Assembly (NCBI GenBank): GCA_015490395.1
Contig: WFXX01000054.1
Location: 1-5,688, forward strand
DNA length: 5,688 bases
Direction: 5' to 3'
Origin: Gammaproteobacteria bacterium
Lineage (GTDB): Bacteria; Pseudomonadota; Gammaproteobacteria; DRLM01
Shown: piece after piece, positions 1 to 5,688 of the stretch
Layout: the number at the start of each line of letters is the position of its first letter
How positions within the stretch are numbered: position 1 is the stretch's first letter
Program-made: the position numbers and the translations under genes
Notes under the pieces: generated by a model
Database searches by the model: none
What the model was told of the DNA's origin: nothing
The model's input: the letters and a program-made list of their open reading frames with translations, nothing else

Positions 1-59
1 ACCCCGGTGAGACCCACCAGGAAGCCCACCAGCAGTCCCGCCAGGGTGTAGACCAACAT
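1..59 (-). CDS. TauE/SafE-family transporter, N-terminal fragment (runs off left edge)
   Basis: Only the first 20 residues are inside the window. They read MLVYTLAGLLVGFLVGLTGV, a hydrophobic first membrane helix ending in the LVGLTGV pattern that opens many sulfite/sulfonate exporter TauE/SafE (DUF81) proteins, where it usually continues into GGGS. Such proteins are multi-helix inner-membrane carriers linked to export of sulfite, sulfoacetate or related anions. I chose the ATG at 57-59 because the hydrophobic helix begins there and a GGGAG lies just upstream. The frame is open further up, to a GTG at 135-137, but that stretch is polar and does not look like a transporter start. The gene is divergent from cysB, which fits a sulfur-regulated exporter. 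The family call rests on a short motif plus context, so it is likely but not certain, and the substrate cannot be told. Confidence 0.68.
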   Translation of the reverse strand, partial: MLVYTLAGLLVGFLVGLTG

Positions 60-156
60 GGCTCCCGCTGCTTCAAGCTGCTGCCTGAGCGTCGCCCTGG
101 GTGGTAGGCTCGGCTCGATCCCAGCCCGCAAGGCCACGCCAGCTAATGTACCAACC

Positions 157-212
157 TTGTCATATCATGAAAAATAATATAATCTTCTAGATAAATCATC
201 ATTGAATATATC
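157..212 (+). promoter_or_regulatory. AT-rich divergent control region with candidate cysB promoter
   Basis: Bases 161-212 hold only 10 G or C out of 52, in sharp contrast to the G+C-rich surroundings. On the plus strand there is a perfect TATAAT (178-183) with TTGTCA (157-162) upstream. The spacer is 15 bp, shorter than the usual 17, which weakens the pair. The predicted transcript would start near 190 and leave a leader of about 23 nt. On the minus strand TATATT (176-181) overlaps this -10 and could serve the divergent transporter, but I see no good -35 for it. LysR-type regulators commonly bind AT-rich divergent regions and repress their own gene, so CysB autoregulation here is plausible. 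An 8-bp repeat ATATCATG occurs at 162-169 and 208-215, the second copy including the cysB start codon. No exact operator can be defined. Confidence 0.5.
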
Positions 213-1145
213 ATGCGCCTTCAGCAGCTCCGCTATATCCGCGAGGTGGTTCGCCAGGGCTTCAACGTCTCGGCAGCCGCCGAGGCCCTGCACGCCGCCC
301 AACCGGGGGTGAGCAGCCAGATCCAGGCCCTGGAGCGGGAGCTGGGGGTGCGCATATTCGAGCGCAAGGGCAAGCGCCTGACGGGACTGACCCGCCCGGG
401 CCAGATCATCGCCGAGGCCGCCGAGCGGGTGCTGCGGGAGGTGGAGAACATCCGCCGGGTGGGGGCTGAGTTCTCCAACGAGCGCGCTGGGACGCTATCC
501 ATCGCCACCACCCACACCCAGGCCCGCTACGTGCTGCCGCCGGTGATCAAGACCTTCACCGAGCGCTACCCGGAGGTGCGCCTGGACATCCGCCAGGGCA
601 ATCCGGTGCAGGTCTCGCAGATGGCGGTGCGAGGGGAGGCGGACTTGGCCATCGCCACCGAGGCCATCGAGCGTTTCGAGGAGCTGGTCATGCTCCCCTG
701 CTATCAGTGGAACCGATGCGTGGTGGTGCCCCCCGGTCACCCCCTGACCCGGGAGAGGCCGTTGACCTTGGAAGCCATCGCCCGCCACCCCATCATCACC
801 TACGACTTCGCCTTCACGGGCCGGTCCAAGATCAATCAGGCTTTCGAGGCCCGGGGGCTGGAGCCCAACGTGGTGCTGACGGCCATCGACTCCGACGTGA
901 TCAAGACCTACGTGGAGCTGGGTCTAGGGGTGGGAATCCTGGCCAAGATGGCCTACGATCCGCAGCGTGACGCCCCGTTGGTCGCCCTAGATGCCTCCCA
1001 TCTCTTCGAGCCCAGCACCACCCGCATCGGCATCCGGCGGGGTAGCTACCTGCGTGGCTTCGTCTACGGCTTCATCGAGCTCTTCGCCCCCCACCTGACC
1101 CGCCAGGCGGTGGATGCGGCCATGCAGGCGGGGCTGCGCCGCTGA
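213..1145 (+). CDS. cysB: LysR-family transcriptional regulator CysB
   Basis: This 310-residue protein is full length for the CysB group, whose E. coli member has 324. In enterobacteria CysB activates sulfate, thiosulfate and cysteine assimilation genes in response to N-acetylserine, with sulfide or thiosulfate opposing; targets differ in sulfur-oxidising bacteria. Residues 1-60 form the winged helix-turn-helix (MRLQQLRYI start, QPGVSSQIQALERELG recognition part). Residues about 90-300 form the periplasmic-binding-protein-like effector domain. TTHTQ at 99-103 matches the anion-binding loop of CysB (T100, T102 and Q103 in E. coli numbering), and FTGRS at 201-205 holds the matching T202. The segment DSDVIKTYVELGLGVGI (227 onward) is also typical. 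The start is fixed by the family N-terminus, although no Shine-Dalgarno sequence precedes it: the upstream bases are nearly all A and T. The paralogue Cbl is an alternative name, but outside enterobacteria CysB is the usual call. Confidence 0.93.
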   Translation: MRLQQLRYIREVVRQGFNVSAAAEALHAAQPGVSSQIQALERELGVRIFERKGKRLTGLTRPGQIIAEAAERVLREVENIRRVGAEFSNERAGTLSIATTHTQARYVLPPVIKTFTERYPEVRLDIRQGNPVQVSQMAVRGEADLAIATEAIERFEELVMLPCYQWNRCVVVPPGHPLTRERPLTLEAIARHPIITYDFAFTGRSKINQAFEARGLEPNVVLTAIDSDVIKTYVELGLGVGILAKMAYDPQRDAPLVALDASHLFEPSTTRIGIRRGSYLRGFVYGFIELFAPHLTRQAVDAAMQAGLRR

Positions 1146-1164
1146 GCTGGGCCGCGGCTGGACG

Positions 1165-1193
1165 TGGACACCTGGCGGGCCGGCCCGTATCCT
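1165..1193 (+). promoter_or_regulatory. Candidate sigma70-type promoter for the channel gene
   Basis: TGGACA (1165-1170) matches five of six bases of the -35 consensus. It is separated by exactly 17 bp from TATCCT (1188-1193), which matches four of six of the -10. Transcription would start near 1200, giving a leader of about 38 nt that contains the strong ribosome site before 1238. A perfect 12-bp palindrome, CGGGCCGGCCCG (1176-1187), fills the end of the spacer and could be an operator or chance in G+C-rich DNA. No terminator is visible after cysB, so read-through from cysB is also possible. Confidence 0.38.
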
Positions 1194-1237
1194 CCGCCCC
1201 CCGGGACGCCATGGAGCACGCGAGGAGGAAGGATGTC

Positions 1238-2071
1238 ATGAGCCTGGCCGAGACCGCCCGCCGGGTGGCCGATGCCGCCCCCTTCCAGCGCTTCATCGTG
1301 GGGGTGATCGTGCTCAACGGGGCCGTGGTGGGCATGGAGACCTATCCGGCGGTGGAGGCCCGCTGGGGCGGGCTGCTGGAGCTGCTCAACCGCCTCTGCC
1401 TGGCCATCTTCACCGTGGAGATTGCCATTCGCTTGGCCGCCTACGGCACGCGGCCCTGGCGCTTCTTCCGAGACGGCTGGAACGTCTTCGACTTCGTGGT
1501 GGTGGGGGCCGCCTACCTACCGGGTCTGGCGGAGCAGGGCACCCTGCTGCGCCTGGTGCGGCTGCTGCGGGTGCTGCGGCTGCTGAGCGCCGTGCCCAGC
1601 CTGCAGGTGATGGTCTCGGCCCTGGTGCGGAGCATCCCGCGCATCGGCCAGATGGCCCTCCTGGCCGGGCTGCTGTTCTACATCTACGCTGTGGCCGGCA
1701 CCTCCCTGTTCGGCGAGCACGATCCCCAGCACTGGGGCAGCCTGCACGTGTCCCTGCTGAGCCTCTTTCGCACGCTGACCCTGGAGGACTGGACGGACCT
1801 GATGTACACAGCCATGGAGCGCTATCCCTGGGCCTGGGCCTACTTCGTCAGCTTCGTGCTCCTGGCCACCTTCATCATTTTCAACATGCTCATCGGGATC
1901 ATCCTCAACAGCCTGGAGGAGGCCCGGGCCCAGATCCACGAGGAGCAGATCGCCGCCGCGGGGACCCGCGACCTCGACCAGGAGCTGCAGCGGGCCAAGG
2001 AGGCGCTGGCGGCCTTGGAGCGGGCCTTGGAGCGGCACCGCCACCGCTATGGGGAGGAGCGCGACGGCTGA
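1238..2071 (+). CDS. Voltage-gated cation channel, BacNav family, with TLEDWTD filter
   Basis: The 277-residue product is the size of single-domain bacterial voltage-gated sodium channels (NaChBac, NavAb), which assemble as inner-membrane homotetramers. The six helices are readable: S1 about 17-36, S2 about 46-68, S3 about 82-95, S4 about 103-117, S5 about 134-159 and S6 about 198-226. S4 has arginines at every third position (R105, R108, R111, R114). N27 and E34 (S1), N51, F58 and E61 (S2) and D85 (S3) match NavAb's charge-cluster and charge-transfer residues. The pore loop has the filter TLEDWTD (181-187). The C-terminal tail (about 244-270) is a coiled coil with a/d residues L246, L250, A253, L257, L260 and L264, as expected for the tetramerisation bundle. 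I chose ATG 1238 because AGGAGG (1223-1228) sits 9 nt upstream; ATG 1211 would add nine polar residues without a comparable site. The channel class is secure, but ion preference is not: the filter hints at calcium. Confidence 0.9.
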   Translation: MSLAETARRVADAAPFQRFIVGVIVLNGAVVGMETYPAVEARWGGLLELLNRLCLAIFTVEIAIRLAAYGTRPWRFFRDGWNVFDFVVVGAAYLPGLAEQGTLLRLVRLLRVLRLLSAVPSLQVMVSALVRSIPRIGQMALLAGLLFYIYAVAGTSLFGEHDPQHWGSLHVSLLSLFRTLTLEDWTDLMYTAMERYPWAWAYFVSFVLLATFIIFNMLIGIILNSLEEARAQIHEEQIAAAGTRDLDQELQRAKEALAALERALERHRHRYGEERDG

Positions 2072-2083
2072 GCGGCTCCTTCT

Positions 2084-2524
2084 TCAACGGACGTAGATCA
2101 CTACCTCCTCGGAGACCAGCGGGGGCTGGTGCGGCCGGTGGCGGTGGTCGCCGAAGATCAGGCGCAGGGTGTGCCGCCCCGGCTCCAGGGTGAGGGTGAC
2201 CTCGGTCTGGCCGGCGCCGAAGTGGCGCACCGTTTCCCCGAGGGGACGGTCCAATGGGGGAAGTTCCCCATCCACCAGCAGGTGGTGGTGGCCGGTGAAG
2301 GGCCGCTCCACGCCGGCGGGGGCCACGCCCATGCCCTGGAGGCCGAATTTGACGGTGAAGGTCCGGGGCACGGTCTCCCCGTGGGCGGGGGCGATGATGT
2401 AGATCCGGGCACCTTCCCGGGCCGGCGAGGGGACCTCCTTCGCTTCCGGCTCGGCCCCGGCTCCGGCCCAGGGGGCCAGACTGGCCAGGGCCCCCGCGAC
2501 GAGGGCAGCAGTGCTCCGGCGCAT
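2084..2524 (-). CDS. Secreted DUF4399-domain protein
   Basis: This 146-residue protein begins with a clear signal peptide: MRR, a hydrophobic run from about 5 to 20, and an AGA site suggesting cleavage after A24. The mature part (about 38-146) matches the DUF4399 pattern as I know it: ARIYIIAPAHGETV, then VKFGLQGMGVAPAGVE, TGHHHLLVD, LPPLDRPL, FGAGQTEVTLTLEPGRHTLRL, GDHRHRPHQPP and a final strand. It is probably a small beta-sandwich in the periplasm. The function is unknown. Nine histidines lie between residues 48 and 132 (including 79-81, 127, 129 and 132), which could mean metal binding, though this is inference. The start is supported by GGAGG (plus-strand 2534-2538) 9 nt upstream. The gene lies 72 bp downstream of topA on the same strand and meets the channel gene tail to tail with a 12-bp gap. 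The family call is firm; a link to either neighbour is not shown. Confidence 0.85.
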   Translation of the reverse strand: MRRSTAALVAGALASLAPWAGAGAEPEAKEVPSPAREGARIYIIAPAHGETVPRTFTVKFGLQGMGVAPAGVERPFTGHHHLLVDGELPPLDRPLGETVRHFGAGQTEVTLTLEPGRHTLRLIFGDHRHRPHQPPLVSEEVVIYVR

Positions 2525-2540
2525 GGCGGCGTGCCTCCGT

Positions 2541-2563
2541 GACAGGGATGCCCGGACAGGGAT
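2541..2563 (-). repeat. Pair of 9-bp direct repeats upstream of the DUF4399 gene
   Basis: ATCCCTGTC on the minus strand occurs twice, at plus coordinates 2555-2563 and 2541-2549, with starts 14 bp apart. The pair sits between a possible -10 element and the ribosome-binding site of the DUF4399 gene. That position would suit a regulator site in the leader, but two short copies could also arise by local duplication. No palindrome or known motif is apparent. Confidence 0.5.
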
Positions 2564-2591
2564 CCTAGGCCCGGTGCGGGTCGCCGATCAA
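2562..2591 (-). promoter_or_regulatory. Weak candidate promoter for the DUF4399 gene
   Basis: On the minus strand TTGATC (2586-2591) and TAGGAT (2562-2567) each match four of six consensus bases and are 18 bp apart. Transcription would start near 2555, about 30 nt before the start codon. The elements are weak, and transcription from the topA cluster could also reach this gene, because no convincing terminator lies in the 72-bp gap after topA. Confidence 0.28.
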
Positions 2592-2596
2592 GGGGC

Positions 2597-4918
2597 TCAG
2601 CCTGCGGCGCGGGCCTCAGGGGGCTCAGCCGGGGCGCTGTAGCCGCACTCCTTGCGGGGGCAGACCTTCTCGGCGCCACGGCGCTTGGTGGTCTTGAGGG
2701 TAAGGAGCTCCCAGCCGCACTGGGGGCAGGGCTCAGGGATGGGCTCGTTCCAGACCGCGTAATCGCACTGCGGATAGGTGGAGCAGGAGAAGAACACCCT
2801 GCCCCGCCGGGAGCGCCGCTCCAGGAGGGTGCCCTGGTGGCAGGCGGGGCAGGTCACGCCAGTGTCCCGGGGCTTCTCCAGGGGCTCCACGAAGCGGCAC
2901 TTAGGGTAGGCGCTGCAGCCGATGAAGCGGCCGTATCGGCTCTGGCGGATCACCAGATCGGCGCCGCACTCGGGGCACCGGCGCCCCTCCACCACCTGGG
3001 GGCCCTCCTTGGCGGCGGCCTCCTCCTCGCCCTCGTCCAAGCTGCGGGTGTAACCGCACTCGGGATAGCCGGTGCAGCCCACGAAGCGGCCCCGCCGGCC
3101 CAGGCGCACCACCAGGGGCTTGCCGCACTCGGGGCAGCGCTCCTCCAGCTGCTCCTGGGTCACGTCCCGGCGGGAGACATTGCGCTCGGTCTCCTCCACC
3201 TGTCCCTTGAAGGGCCTCCAGAAGCGCTCCAGCAACGGGATCCATTGCTCCTCGCCCCGGGCCACCGCGTCCAGCTCGTCCTCCAGGTGCGCTGTGAAGG
3301 CGTAGTCGACGTACTGCGGGAAATAGGTGGTGAGGAAGCGGTTGACGATGCGCCCGACGTCCGTGGGACGGAAACGCCGCCTCTCCAGGGTGACGTAGCC
3401 GCGCTGCTGCAGGGTCTGGATGATGGTGGCGTAGGTGGAGGGGCGCCCGATACCGTACTCCTCCAGGGCCTTGACCAGGGTGGCCTCGCTGTAGCGGGGA
3501 GGGGGCTCGGTGAAGTGTTGCTCCGGGCGGATGCGCACCAGCATCAGGGGCTCGCCCTCCTCCAGAGGCGGTAGACGACGCTCCTCGGCCCGCTCCTTCT
3601 CCTTGGCCTCGTCCATGCCCTCCTGATAGACGGCCATGAAGCCTGGCTTGACCACGGTGGAGCCGGTGGCCCGGAACAGATGCCGGCCTTTCGGGTCGGC
3701 GGCCAGGTCCACGCTCACGGTGTCCAGCACCGCCGGGGCCATCTGGCAGGCCACGGCCCGACGCCAGATGAGCTCGTAGAGCTTGCGCTGGTCGGCGGTC
3801 AGGTGGGGCGCCACCTCCTCGGGGGCGCGGGCCGCGGAGGTGGGCCGGATGGCCTCGTGGGCCTCCTGAGCGTTCTTGGACTTGGCCTTGTAGACGTTGG
3901 GTCTCGGGGGCAGGGCCTCCTTCCCGAAGCGCTCGGCGATGACTTGGCGCAGCTCCTCCACGGCCTCCTGGGCCAGGTTCACCGAGTCGGTGCGCATGTA
4001 GGTGATGAGGCCCACGGAGGTGCCGCCGATGTCCACCCCCTCGTAGAGCTGCTGGGCCACGCGCATGGTGCGGCTGGCGCTGAAGCCCAGCTTGCGGGAG
4101 GCCTCCTGCTGCAGGGTGGAGGTGGTGAAGGGGGGCGGGGGATTGCGGCGGCGCTTCTTGCGCTCGATGCGCAGCACCCGCAGCCGCCCGCCGGCGGCCT
4201 CCTTGAGGCGGGCCACGGCCTCCCGGGCCTTGGCCTCGCTGTCCAGGTCAAACGGTTCCAGGCGGCGCCCGTCCAGCTGGACCAGCTTGGCGCTGAAGCG
4301 CTCCCGCCCCTTGCCCAGGTCGGCCTCGACGGTCCAGTACTCCCGGGGCTGGAAGCGCTCGATCTCCTCCTCGCGCTCGACGATCAGGCGCAGGGCCGGG
4401 CTCTGGACCCGGCCGGCGGAGAGCCCGGGGCGGACCTTCTTCCACAGCAGGGGGGAGAGGTTGAAGCCCACCAAGTAGTCCAGGGCCCGGCGCGCCTGCT
4501 GGGCGTTGACCAGGTCCATGGACAGCTCCCGCGGGTGGGCCATGGCCTCGCGGATGGCCGATTGGGTGATCTCGTGGAAGACCACCCGGTGCACCGGCTT
4601 GGCGTCCAGCACGTCCCGCTCGCGCAGGATCTCGGTCAGGTGCCAGGAGATGGCCTCGCCCTCACGGTCAGGGTCGGTAGCCAGGTACAGGTCCTCGGCG
4701 CGGGCGAGGGCCTTGGCGATGGCCTCCACGTGCTTCCTGTTCTTGTCGATGAGCTGGTATCGCATCCGGAAGCCGTGCTCCGGATCCACCGCCCCCTCCT
4801 TGGGCACCAGGTCGCGCACGTGGCCGTAGGAGGCCAGCACCTCGAAGTCCTTGCCCAGGTACTTCTTGATGGTGCGGGCCTTGGCGGGTGACTCGACGAT
4901 GACGAGGTGCCTGGCCAT
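2597..4918 (-). CDS. topA: DNA topoisomerase I (type IA, omega protein)
   Basis: TopA relaxes negative supercoils by cutting and passing single DNA strands, and so offsets gyrase. The 773-residue protein starts with the Toprim domain (about 1-140): VIVESPAKA with E9, and DPDREGE at 82-88 supplying the Mg-binding acidic residues. The gate domains follow, with LSAGRVQSPALRL at 166-178, HEAIRPTS at 354-361 and EEYGIGRPSTYA at 486-497. The catalytic tyrosine is Y307 in ITYMRTDS (codon at 3998-4000). The C-terminal end carries four four-cysteine zinc ribbons, at 595/598/615/621, 648/651/668/674, 690/693/712/718 and 731/734/753/758. E. coli TopA has 865 residues, with three such ribbons and two cysteine-free repeats, so this tail is shorter but more fully metal-binding. 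The start ATG follows the smg stop by 13 bp and has no strong Shine-Dalgarno, suggesting translational coupling. Confidence 0.97.
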   Translation of the reverse strand: MARHLVIVESPAKARTIKKYLGKDFEVLASYGHVRDLVPKEGAVDPEHGFRMRYQLIDKNRKHVEAIAKALARAEDLYLATDPDREGEAISWHLTEILRERDVLDAKPVHRVVFHEITQSAIREAMAHPRELSMDLVNAQQARRALDYLVGFNLSPLLWKKVRPGLSAGRVQSPALRLIVEREEEIERFQPREYWTVEADLGKGRERFSAKLVQLDGRRLEPFDLDSEAKAREAVARLKEAAGGRLRVLRIERKKRRRNPPPPFTTSTLQQEASRKLGFSASRTMRVAQQLYEGVDIGGTSVGLITYMRTDSVNLAQEAVEELRQVIAERFGKEALPPRPNVYKAKSKNAQEAHEAIRPTSAARAPEEVAPHLTADQRKLYELIWRRAVACQMAPAVLDTVSVDLAADPKGRHLFRATGSTVVKPGFMAVYQEGMDEAKEKERAEERRLPPLEEGEPLMLVRIRPEQHFTEPPPRYSEATLVKALEEYGIGRPSTYATIIQTLQQRGYVTLERRRFRPTDVGRIVNRFLTTYFPQYVDYAFTAHLEDELDAVARGEEQWIPLLERFWRPFKGQVEETERNVSRRDVTQEQLEERCPECGKPLVVRLGRRGRFVGCTGYPECGYTRSLDEGEEEAAAKEGPQVVEGRRCPECGADLVIRQSRYGRFIGCSAYPKCRFVEPLEKPRDTGVTCPACHQGTLLERRSRRGRVFFSCSTYPQCDYAVWNEPIPEPCPQCGWELLTLKTTKRRGAEKVCPRKECGYSAPAEPPEARAAG

Positions 4919-4931
4919 GGCGTGCGGCGGC

Positions 4932-5414
4932 TCAGTGCAGGGCCACGGGCCCGGCCTCGAAGACCAGGTCCTGCATCCAGGCGAAGGCCGCCTCCTTGCC
5001 CGGCTGGTTGAACAGCACCATGAGCACCACCCACTTCAGGTCCGTCAGGGTGATCTCCGGCGTCTCCAGGGCCATCACCCGGTCGATGACCAGCTCCCGG
5101 CTGGCCGGGTCCAGCACGCCGATGCGCTCCAGGAACAGCAGGAAGCCGCGGCACTCGGCGTCCAGGCGCTCGCACTCGCGGGCGGTGAAGACGCGCACCG
5201 CCCGCTGCCCGGCCTCGCCCGGGCCCAGGCGCAGGCTCTCCCGGGAGGCGCTCAGCCCTTCCAGCCAGGCGAAGGCCTTGTCGATCTCCATCTCGGGGAA
5301 GCCCGCCCGCAGGAGCTCGGCCTTGAGGGAGGCCTGGTCGTGGCTCTCGTCGAGCTCGCCCTCCATGTAGTTCTCCAGCAGGTACATGAGGATGTCCAGG
5401 ACGTTCTCTTTCAT
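4932..5414 (-). CDS. smg: Smg family protein (DUF494)
   Basis: The 160-residue product matches Smg, which has 157 residues in E. coli. The N-terminal MKENVLDILMYLLENYM and the later ERIGVLDPASRELVIDRVMALE and LKWVVLMVLFNQPG segments are typical of the family. It is a small, mostly helical, soluble protein with no signal peptide or membrane segment. The molecular function is unknown. Its conserved place beside dprA suggests a role connected to DNA processing or to genes of that cluster, but that is association only. The gene lies between the dprA stop (17-bp gap) and the topA start (13-bp gap), consistent with one transcript. The start ATG is the one expected for the family; a short GAGG about 12 nt upstream is the only ribosome-site candidate. 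Confidence 0.93.
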   Translation of the reverse strand: MKENVLDILMYLLENYMEGELDESHDQASLKAELLRAGFPEMEIDKAFAWLEGLSASRESLRLGPGEAGQRAVRVFTARECERLDAECRGFLLFLERIGVLDPASRELVIDRVMALETPEITLTDLKWVVLMVLFNQPGKEAAFAWMQDLVFEAGPVALH

Positions 5415-5431
5415 CGGGGACGGGGCCTCAT

Positions 5432-5688
5432 TCAGCTGACGCGGTGGTACAGGCCGCCGGGGACGGGCTCGACGAGGCCATGCAGCTCCAGGAGGGCCAG
5501 CATGGAGGAAACCTCATCGGCCGTCAATCCGGTGCGCTCCACCACTGTATCGGCCGCGGCGGGCTCGAACCCGAGGGCCTCCAGCACCCGGCGGGCCGGC
5601 TCCGGGAGCCCGTCGGGCTCGCCCTCCGGGTCCCCTCCTCTGCTCAGAGGCCCGGAGGCGGCACCGGGTTCCCCGGACGTGGGAGGGC
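5432..5688 (-). CDS. dprA: DNA-processing protein DprA, C-terminal fragment (5' end beyond right edge)
   Basis: This frame, read leftward from the window edge, gives 84 codons plus a TGA at 5432-5434. The first 30 or so residues are a Gly/Pro/Glu-rich linker. The rest forms the small winged-helix domain found at the DprA C-terminus: PEPARRVLEALGFEP, then DTVVERTGLTADEVSSMLALLELHGL, ending VEPVPGGLYHRVS. Full-length DprA loads RecA on incoming single-stranded DNA during transformation; the catalytic-like Rossmann-fold part that does this lies outside the window. The position immediately upstream of smg is the classic gammaproteobacterial arrangement and supports the call strongly. The fragment looks intact as far as it can be seen. 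Confidence 0.9.
   Translation of the reverse strand, partial: PPTSGEPGAASGPLSRGGDPEGEPDGLPEPARRVLEALGFEPAAADTVVERTGLTADEVSSMLALLELHGLVEPVPGGLYHRVS

Noticed and set aside
135..137. Upstream GTG start for the TauE/SafE gene
   Set aside because: It would add 26 mostly polar residues before the first membrane helix, unlike the family; the ATG at 57-59 fits better.
1174..1198. GGCGG...CCGCC hairpin after cysB as a terminator
   Set aside because: A 5-bp stem with a 15-base loop and no T tract is too weak, and the region is better explained as a promoter for the channel gene.
1114..2193. Open frame of about 359 codons on the plus strand overlapping the end of cysB and the whole channel gene
   Set aside because: The channel frame has a clear family, motifs and ribosome site. 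This alternative gives Gly/Ala/Arg/Pro-rich sequence typical of an out-of-frame reading.
2129..2542. Plus-strand open frame opposite the DUF4399 gene
   Set aside because: The minus-strand product has a signal peptide and a recognisable domain. The plus-strand product has neither.
2570..2580. CCCG-GTG-CGGG hairpin after topA as a terminator
   Set aside because: The stem is only 4 bp, it does not extend, and there is no run of T on the transcript strand, so it is not convincing as an intrinsic terminator.
2837..3574. Open frame of about 245 codons on the plus strand opposite the zinc-ribbon part of topA
   Set aside because: The product is a repetitive Ala/Leu/Gly-rich sequence with no recognisable domain, and it is explained as a shadow of topA.
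3680..4891. Open frame of about 400 codons on the plus strand opposite topA
   Set aside because: It is exactly antisense to well-conserved TopA motifs, its product is low-complexity Gly/Leu/Val/His-rich, and it matches no family I know. Long antisense frames are expected in G+C-rich DNA.
1..5688. Mobile elements, CRISPR arrays, tRNA or rRNA genes
   Set aside because: I saw no spaced repeat array, transposase-like protein, inverted-repeat ends or cloverleaf-like segment. Nearly all bases are accounted for by seven ordinary genes and short gaps.

Overview
The window is G+C-rich, protein-dense DNA that reads as a gammaproteobacterial chromosome. The dprA-smg-topA order, a CysB-type regulator and Smg (DUF494) all point to that class. 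The high G+C, a bacterial voltage-gated cation channel and a sulfur-related divergent pair make an Ectothiorhodospiraceae-like organism (Thioalkalivibrio, Alkalilimnicola or Halorhodospira type) my best guess. That placement is an inference. I see no sign of mobile DNA, CRISPR, rRNA or tRNA.

Layout. At the left edge is the first 20 codons of a TauE/SafE-family membrane transporter, read leftward (1-59). A strikingly AT-rich divergent control region (about 157-212) follows, then cysB (213-1145, +), encoding a full-length LysR-type sulfur regulator. After a 92-bp gap with a candidate sigma70-type promoter comes a single-domain voltage-gated cation channel of the BacNav family (1238-2071, +). 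It ends only 12 bp from the stop of a convergent gene for a secreted, histidine-rich DUF4399 protein (2084-2524, -). The rest is a leftward cluster: the 3' end of dprA (5432-5688), smg (4932-5414) and topA (2597-4918). The spacings are 17 and 13 bp, so the three are probably one transcript, with the DUF4399 gene 72 bp further downstream.

How the genes fit together. The left part suggests a sulfur module: CysB senses sulfur status and a divergent TauE/SafE exporter could be one of its targets. The right part is a conserved DNA-processing and topology neighbourhood, with DprA for uptake and processing of single-stranded DNA, Smg of unknown role, and topoisomerase I.

The most noteworthy item is the channel. 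Its selectivity filter reads TLEDWTD, which carries two extra carboxylates compared with the sodium filter TLESWSM and is close to the engineered calcium filter TLDDWSD. I did not find a convincing undescribed multi-gene system; most of the window is ordinary core genome.
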